Assembly: GCA_031002005.1 (NCBI GenBank)
Contig: JARYHS010013630.1
Coordinates: 27,743,112-27,807,111 of the forward strand
Source of the DNA: Vandiemenella viatica
Lineage: Eukaryota > Arthropoda > Insecta > Orthoptera > Morabidae
Length of the DNA: 64,000 bases
Direction of reading: 5' to 3'
The notes beneath the pieces were generated by a model. That model did no database searches and was not told where the DNA came from. It saw only the letters and a program-made list of their open reading frames with translations. This document shows positions 59,536 to 64,000 of this stretch, in pieces. Position numbers and translations under genes: made by a program. The number at the start of each line of letters is the position of its first letter. Position 1 is the stretch's first letter.

Positions 59536-60772
59536 TGAGTATATTATAACATCTTTTAGGGGTAAAATATGATATTAATAAAACCTAATTAAATAAAAAT
59601 TTATTGTTATTTAAAAATAATAGTTAATAAAATTGTAAGATTAACAACATTTAAAAGATACACAAATAAAATAAAAACAATTGCTTTCACAATCCCCTCT
59701 TTCTAGCTTTAACAACTGCAAACCCGTAAATCACATTTTCGAAATTAAAAATTTGATTTACTTCATGTTCAATAATCAATATGGCAAGATTTTAGCCACG
59801 TGTTGATCACTGGTGATCGAAAGTGGTTTTAGATAATTTTTAACTCCTTTGAAGATCGGGCCTCACTTGCCTGATACTGTTCCGCACCGACACGTTTCTT
59901 ACTATTGGCGCTCACTCGGTCGAAGTTTGTCCAAAGGACACGGCATATCGTCCGACACTCGGCCGACACCCGGCCATCATTGGATTGGTTTATGTTTTGA
60001 CGGTGTGGACCAGTGTCGGTCTGCTGGATGTGGAGAACGCATAGAGAGAGTTCGGAAATTTCCTTTCCCTTACGACCAAATGTTGTTTTCATGTTATTGT
60101 TGGTCTTAAAACAAGTGTCTTTTTTTTTTCATCCATGTTCATAAGATGTTCTTAACACGTAGGAATTGTTCTAGCATCTTCGCATTAATAAATCAAAACA
60201 TTGCCAGAGTTGAAGATCAATTTTAATACCCACAAAAATTGCAGCCGAGATCTGCATTTGTAACGGGGACCTTCCACACCCGAATCGCACGCCGTAACCA
60301 TACGCCACACTAATCTAGAAGTACTGAAAAATATGTATTCAAAGACATAAAAGTTGATTCATGTTTTTTGATAGCAAAAATAGATGGTATAGAAAAAAAA
60401 TATATTCATTGTATCATGTTTGCAAACTTATTTTTCATTAAACCTACATTCGGACTGGTGAGTCAAATGACTGCGTGCGGTTTGGATACTGAAGGTCCCG
60501 GTTCAAATCCCGGACTCGACTGTAATTTTTGCGGGCCTAAAAATTGACATTTACCTCTGGAAATGCTTTTATCTGTTAATACGAGGATTTTAGGACGCTC
60601 CGTGTTCGAATTTCACGTTAATCTGTAGGTCTCCTTTCGAAGTTAGGTGACTACCATATAGGTGCAAACACGTCAAGTGCGAAGTGATTGACATTTCATT
60701 GCGATTGCATTGAAATATGCGAGAATCTTTCATTCCAGTACAGTGTGGTAATGATTTGTTAATACTGCGCTG
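59536..60772. other. Mostly unassigned
   Basis: 60440-60525 contains a B-box-like GGTTCAAATCCCGG, possibly from a tRNA or SINE relic, but no cloverleaf can be drawn. The rest is AT-rich with no gene. Confidence 0.35.
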
Positions 60773-61985
60773 CAGGGCCGGATTAAGACAGCGCGGGGCC
60801 CTTAGCAAATGTGAAGAAGAGGCCCTTGATTTAGGTGCGCCCCCCCCCCCCCCCCCCCCAAGGAGGCGCGAAACGGTGTCGCGAAAACTGCGCCCAGTGA
60901 AATTTGCGGCCAGTGAAATCTGCGGCCAGAATTCTCAACAATGTTGTAGCAGTATGTTTATTATAGAATAGGATCAAACTGGTTGTATTGTTAAAAGCCG
61001 CCCGCCGGCGCTCTGAGCGGATTGCTACGTTTGTAGCCAATGTTTCTAAACAGCAGGTTGACACTACAAATGTTTTATAGTTTATAACTGTTATTAAAAT
61101 ACAAGTTTTATTCTTGCTTAAAAGACCTAGAAAAGAATTGTAATAACGAGGCAGATACTTACAGAATCGTAGTAGATTTCATGCAAAATCTCCCTTTGCC
61201 TCACATTACTAGTGCAGGAGGCCTCGCATTCGGGAGGACGGTGGTTCGAATCCCTGTCCGGGCATCCAGATTTGGGTTTTCATTCCGGGATGCTTCCTTC
61301 AAAAAGCCATGGCCGAATTCCTTCCCATTCCTTGCCCCCCATCCTTTCCCGTCTCTAAAGACCTCGCTGTTAGAGAAACGTTAAGCAGATAAGAAACTAG
61401 TGTAGGAAAAAATATTCTACCATCAGCAGTTGTGGGTTAACGTCATCCACATCAAATTTCCCCACAGACGACACGATAATGGAGTGACATCGCTCCATTT
61501 GGACGGATGGAGCGATCGTGTATGGCCGCTCTCTAGACGACCTCGGCCACTCCGATCTAGTTAGTACCGCACTGGATTTGCCGAACAGTGTTGCAGATCA
61601 GCAAAAAATTCAGCTTTCAGTAACGAGTGCGAAAAAAGTCTAAGAAAGAATACTTAACCTGTGAAACATTTGCGTGTCTATTAAAAAAAAAAAAATAGAA
61701 ATTAACTTGGCTGTTTCGGGCGTGTAATGTAAAATGATTTGTTCACGTAAAAACTTTCAGGCCACGATTTAGTGAGACCAGGTCGGGTCGTCTAAAGGGG
61801 CGTTCAGAGTGATTAGGACGGCGCGGCATGACACAAAGAGAAGAGGTATTGGCCGCAGATTTCACAGATTTTAGGTTGGCCGCAAATTTCACTGGTCGCA
61901 GTTTTCACATATCCCGCGAAACCCCCTAGAAGGCACGAGGCCCGTGGCATTTGCTACCTCCTGCTACGTGGTTAATCCGGTACTG
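60773..61985. mobile_element. hAT-type non-autonomous element, 1.2 kb, carrying a SINE
   Basis: The ends CAGGGCCGGATTAA and TTAATCCGGTACTG are imperfect inverted repeats. An exact CTGCGCTG duplication flanks it (60765-60772 and 61986-61993). Further in, inverted subterminal sequences share AGTGAAATTTGCGGCCA and GTGAAATCTGCGGCCA (near 60890-60928, and reversed near 61850-61905). No transposase frame is seen. The interior has a C run of 19 near 60840 and a SINE at 61220-61395. Confidence 0.88.
61220..61395 (+). mobile_element. tRNA-derived SINE (type 1), 5'-truncated, inside the hAT element
   Basis: It begins GGCCTCGCATTCGGGAGG, so the A box is lost, and keeps the B box GGTTCGAATCCCTG and the body. 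ACTAGTGCAGGA (61208-61219) and ACTAGTGTAGGA (61396-61407) flank it, an 11-of-12 target-site duplication. Confidence 0.85.
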
Positions 61986-61993
61986 CTGCGCTG

Positions 61994-62317
61994 GGATACT
62001 ATTTTTGTACATAAAAGATCGACCAGATAGGTGATTACATGAGTCAGATAAAAAAGTATTTTAATGTACTTTCGTACCAAAACTGTGCAAAATAAAGTAA
62101 AGGTGTCAAACCTACCTGTCATCCCCAACACTAATTCCCTGTAACAATCACTTGAAAACGTTAAAGGAGACTAAAGACCGGGTAGGAACATGGGCGAGCT
62201 ATGGAAAAATGTGGACGCGAGGGGGCGAGCTGCCACTCGGCCGACTGTCGTTGCGGTGACGGTACAGACCAGGATTGGCAAAATAGAGCTCGACCTTTAC
62301 ATTTAGCAACTGATACA
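61994..62317. other. Unassigned spacer
   Basis: No gene or repeat is recognised between the hAT element and the Tc1 element. Confidence 0.4.
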
Positions 62318-62319
62318 TA

Positions 62320-63720
62320 CACTGGCGCAAATTAAAATCCCAACAACCATACGATGTTGTGATAAATGAATGAAATTTGGCCCCAAGTATGCCCACATGA
62401 AGAGTATTAAATGATTTAAAATTAAAAGTTTTACATGTAATAATATGAGAATTACGGTGCTATCTATTATGTAAATTGCTATTTTTTTATATTCTTTTAA
62501 CGTACTAGTGGCGTACAGTGTGGTGTAACATGACACTTTGTTGTCCACGAGTTCTTGTTTGCTAAGTATGCCCAGGCGAAGAGTGACAACTCTATACACT
62601 CAAATGTCTAACTGTGACAGAGGTCGGAGAATTGACGTGTTTTAAAAAGGTGCATCATATCGTGAAATCTCCTAAAGGATTGGCCGTACTGCATTGTCAG
62701 TATACAGACTTGTTACACAGTGATGAAAGAAAGCTCTAATACTGCAGGTCTATACTGATGGATAACAGCACGTGAAGACCGCCAAATTGTGTGGGTGGCT
62801 GCTGCTGGCAAATGGTTGACTGCAGGCCAGATCCAAACAGTGGTTACAGAGAGTCACCCCCCTCCTCGGACGATTGAAAACCAATTACTTGAAGCTGGAG
62901 TACGCTCTCTGAACCCTATGCAATGTGTCCCATTAATCTGATTTCATTGCCAGCATCATCTAACCTGGCGTAATGCAAAACATAAAAGGACATGTGAATG
63001 GCGTACATTTGTGTTTAGAGACGAGTCTCGATTCTGTCTGTGGCAAATGATAATTCACGACATGTTCGGAGGCGTATTGGAAAACGGCTTACCTGCTGTG
63101 ATTTCAGAACATCACACAAGTGCAGTCACCGGTGTCATTTTTTGGCGGCAATCAGTTTCGACAGCATGACTGAGTCGGCTGTTGTTTAAGGCACAATGAC
63201 AACCCACCACTATGTGGACGGGGTACTACATCTTATTGTGATACCCTTCATGTTCACCATTCAAATCGCATCTTACAATAAGATAATGCCCGTCCTCATA
63301 TTGCGGCCATCGTTACACAAGCCTTCCAAGGAGTTTCGATCACAATTTGAACAGCACAGTCCCCAGATTTTTCCCCAATAGAGCATGTCTGGGATACCAG
63401 GAGTAGACACATTTGATCACATGGTGACCCAGCACAAACTGCGCAGCAACTGACTGCAAAAGACATGCAGGCGTAAAGATAAATGCCCCAAGAAGACATT
63501 CGAAACACTTGTTGATTCAATGTCGGCAAGAATCCACGAATGTATTGGTGCTCAAGTTGGACGCATTTCTTACTGAAAACTGTATCGAAAGGTAAGAACT
63601 TATCCTGATCCATTTCCATTTGCTATCATTTCTTCTGGGTATGGCCCTGGATATATCTTCAAAGTTTCCTAAAATTCTACCATTCCTGTATGCATGGTGA
63701 GATTCTAATTTTTGCCAGGT
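62320..63720 (+). mobile_element. Tc1-like transposon, decayed
   Basis: The left end CACTGGCGCAAATTAAAATC pairs with the reversed right end ACCTGGCAAAAATTAGAATC. TA lies at 62318-62319 and 63721-63722. The + strand scraps follow Tc1 transposase order: a worn N-terminal MSNCDRGRRIDVF, then CRETSLDSVC, then DNARPHIAAIVTQAF (second catalytic region), then SPDFSPIEHVWD (third). Numerous stops and frameshifts make it inactive. Confidence 0.8.
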
Positions 63721-63722
63721 TA

Positions 63723-64000
63723 ACTACAGGGCGGCCATAATATTTCGCTATAAATTTTTAAAAAATCGAAAACTACCCAATAATTTGTTGTTGAAACGTT
63801 AACATAGGTTGTATTTAAATGACTTCGCAAGGATATCGAGAGGAAAGGTAACAGAAGTGGCTTGATCCAAGTAGAAGCAATTCCAGACCCAGATGGGGTT
63901 CCATCGGTGCAAACCCAGAATCCGGGTCCCACAAGTCGTGAGACCCTGGGAGAGACTGTATAGTCAGAGAAGCAACTCTACATTAAGTTCCTTCATAAAA
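63723..64000. other. Unassigned right edge
   Basis: ACAGGGCGGCCATAATATTTC just after the Tc1 element could be the left terminus of another DNA transposon. Its body would continue outside the window. Confidence 0.3.

Noticed and set aside
60440..60525. B-box-like GGTTCAAATCCCGG, possible tRNA
   Set aside because: No complete cloverleaf; at most a SINE or tRNA relic.
1..64000. CRISPR array, operon, prophage or bacterial defence system
   Set aside because: No regular short spaced repeats, no compact gene clusters and no ribosome-binding-site pattern; every diagnostic feature is of animal type.

Overview
The window looks like nuclear DNA from a large, repeat-rich insect genome, most likely a polyneopteran such as a grasshopper or locust. 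This is inferred from the mix of repeats: Jockey/CR1-like, RTE and Penelope retroelements, SETMAR-like and DD41D mariners, Tc1 elements, hAT-type MITEs and tRNA-headed SINEs. It is also inferred from very long, repeat-filled introns. There is no bacterial-style gene packing, no operon, no CRISPR array and no convincing functional tRNA or rRNA gene.

I can support one host protein-coding gene, on the + strand: a drug/metabolite-transporter (EamA) protein closely resembling SLC35G1. Its coding exons are 28854-29087, 33655-33888, 36895-37110 and 46260-46739. All three introns are phase 0 and have clean GT/AG borders. The model gives a 387-residue protein with a 78-residue hydrophilic N-terminal tail and about ten membrane segments. 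The tail carries an acidic dileucine motif and a PPxY motif. A 5' UTR exon must lie upstream of 28848; a GC-rich stretch ending in a good splice donor at 9838/9839 is a weak candidate.

Most of the rest is transposon debris. 1-9340 is a mosaic of Jockey/CR1-like fragments (here called families A, B and E) with SINE insertions. 9340-17600 is mostly unrecognised sequence with three SINE types, a tandem duplication and one reverse-strand A fragment. 17608-19659 is a SETMAR-like mariner broken by two later insertions, each with an exact target-site duplication. 19893-28847 holds more fragments and about 5 kb in which I recognise nothing. The three introns (29088-46259) contain an RTE element, a Tc1 element, a hAT MITE, several A-family copies and a B-family element that hosts a DD41D mariner with an uninterrupted transposase. 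50757-55400 is a three-deep nest: a Penelope-like element, split by an RTE element, itself split by a Jockey-like fragment. 55500-64000 has more fragments, a 1.2-kb hAT-type element containing a SINE, and a decayed Tc1 element at the right edge.

The family letters A to E and J are labels for this answer only. Element edges given to the base rest on target-site duplications or terminal inverted repeats. All other edges are approximate, within tens of bases.
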